From: Bacteroidales bacterium
GTDB lineage: Bacteria > Bacteroidota > Bacteroidia > Bacteroidales > VadinHA17
NCBI GenBank assembly: GCA_003518245.1
Contig: DOZA01000017.1
Span: 8,829-15,060 of the forward strand
DNA length: 6,232 bases
Reading direction: 5' to 3'
The translations under genes and the position numbers were made by a program. The notes under the pieces were generated by a model, which had not been told where the DNA came from, did no database searches, and was given only the letters and a program-made list of their open reading frames with translations. Shown piece by piece: positions 5,790 to 6,232 of the stretch (its first letter is position 1; each line of letters begins with the position of its first letter).

Positions 5790-6232
5790 ATGATCATCAG
5801 TTCAGCTGAATATATTAAAAGCAGCACTAAGCTTAAAGATTGTCCCAAAGATGACAAGCCCGAATATGCTTTTATCGGTAGATCAAATGTTGGTAAGTCA
5901 TCCCTCATCAATATGCTTGCCGGCAGAAGAAAGCTGGCAAAAATCTCATCTACACCGGGAAAGACACAAACCATCAACCATTTTCTCATAAATAATAACT
6001 GGTACCTTGCTGATCTTCCTGGATATGGGTATGCAAAAGCTTCAAAAACGAACCGTAAACAATGGTCAGGATTTGCAACTGACTATATAATTAACCGTAT
6101 GAACCTGTTATCTCTTTTTGTTCTTATTGATGCCAGGCATGAACCAATCAAATCGGATTATGATTTTATGAATTTTTTGGGTACTAGCGGAATACCATTG
6201 GCCAGAATTTTCACAAAAACAGATAAGGTAAG
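5790..6232 (+). CDS. engB: Ribosome-assembly GTPase EngB (YsxC/YihA), C-terminus cut off by window edge
   Basis: Small cytoplasmic GTPase that binds the large ribosomal subunit and is needed for its late assembly; generally essential. 147 codons are visible of about 200. G motifs seen: G1 GRSNVGKSS at 30-38, G2 around STPGKTQTINHF at 54-65 with the switch Thr, G3 DLPGYGYAK at 75-83, and G4 TKTDK at 142-146. G5 lies outside. PGYGYAK after G3 and VLIDARHEP at 111-119 are typical of EngB rather than other TRAFAC GTPases. ATG at 5790 was chosen because SSAEYIKS just after it matches the family's usual N-terminus (residues such as SAEF). It follows the lipoprotein gene after 94 bp in the same direction. 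The frame is intact to the last base. Confidence 0.96.
   Translation, partial: MIISSAEYIKSSTKLKDCPKDDKPEYAFIGRSNVGKSSLINMLAGRRKLAKISSTPGKTQTINHFLINNNWYLADLPGYGYAKASKTNRKQWSGFATDYIINRMNLLSLFVLIDARHEPIKSDYDFMNFLGTSGIPLARIFTKTDKV

Noticed and set aside
5768..5989. Minus-strand open frame of 73 codons at the right end
   Set aside because: It is antisense to the G1-G2 region of engB, whose motifs are unmistakable.

Overview
The window looks like ordinary chromosomal DNA from a member of the Bacteroidota, probably a Bacteroidales-like lineage. The evidence is AT-rich coding sequence, weak Shine-Dalgarno signals, TAnnTTTG-type promoter boxes, and protein variants typical of the phylum. One such variant is a PdxJ with Asn-Lys where the E. 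coli enzyme has Asp-His. Eight protein genes and one decayed gene occupy nearly all of it. I see no tRNA, rRNA, CRISPR array, insertion sequence or phage gene.

Left block (1-1464): two leftward genes, a GTG-started CBS-pair/ACT-like protein followed 10 bp later by nadK (NAD kinase), which runs off the left edge. A 106-bp divergent spacer separates them from rightward pdxJ (pyridoxine 5'-phosphate synthase). The block concerns NADP and vitamin B6 cofactors, with the CBS protein as a possible adenine-nucleotide sensor.

Middle block (2182-3857): directly after pdxJ lies the wreck of an alpha/beta hydrolase gene. Its first ~12 codons and part of its cap and C-terminal region survive in different frames; the nucleophile and the catalytic-His end are gone. 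Its remaining stop overlaps, in convergent orientation, the stop of a leftward PolB-type 3'-5' exonuclease gene, which follows udk (uridine kinase) in the same direction.

Right block (3858-6232): udk and rightward manA (mannose-6-phosphate isomerase) diverge from a 73-bp spacer holding two face-to-face promoter boxes whose predicted transcripts overlap. manA is followed after 4 bp by a lipoprotein with five MORN-like repeats of exactly 24 residues. After a 94-bp spacer comes engB (ribosome-assembly GTPase), cut by the right edge.

I did not find a convincing new multi-gene system. The points most worth a second look are the hydrolase remnant, the interlocked udk/manA promoters, the altered signature residues in NadK, and the CBS-ACT protein paired with NAD kinase.
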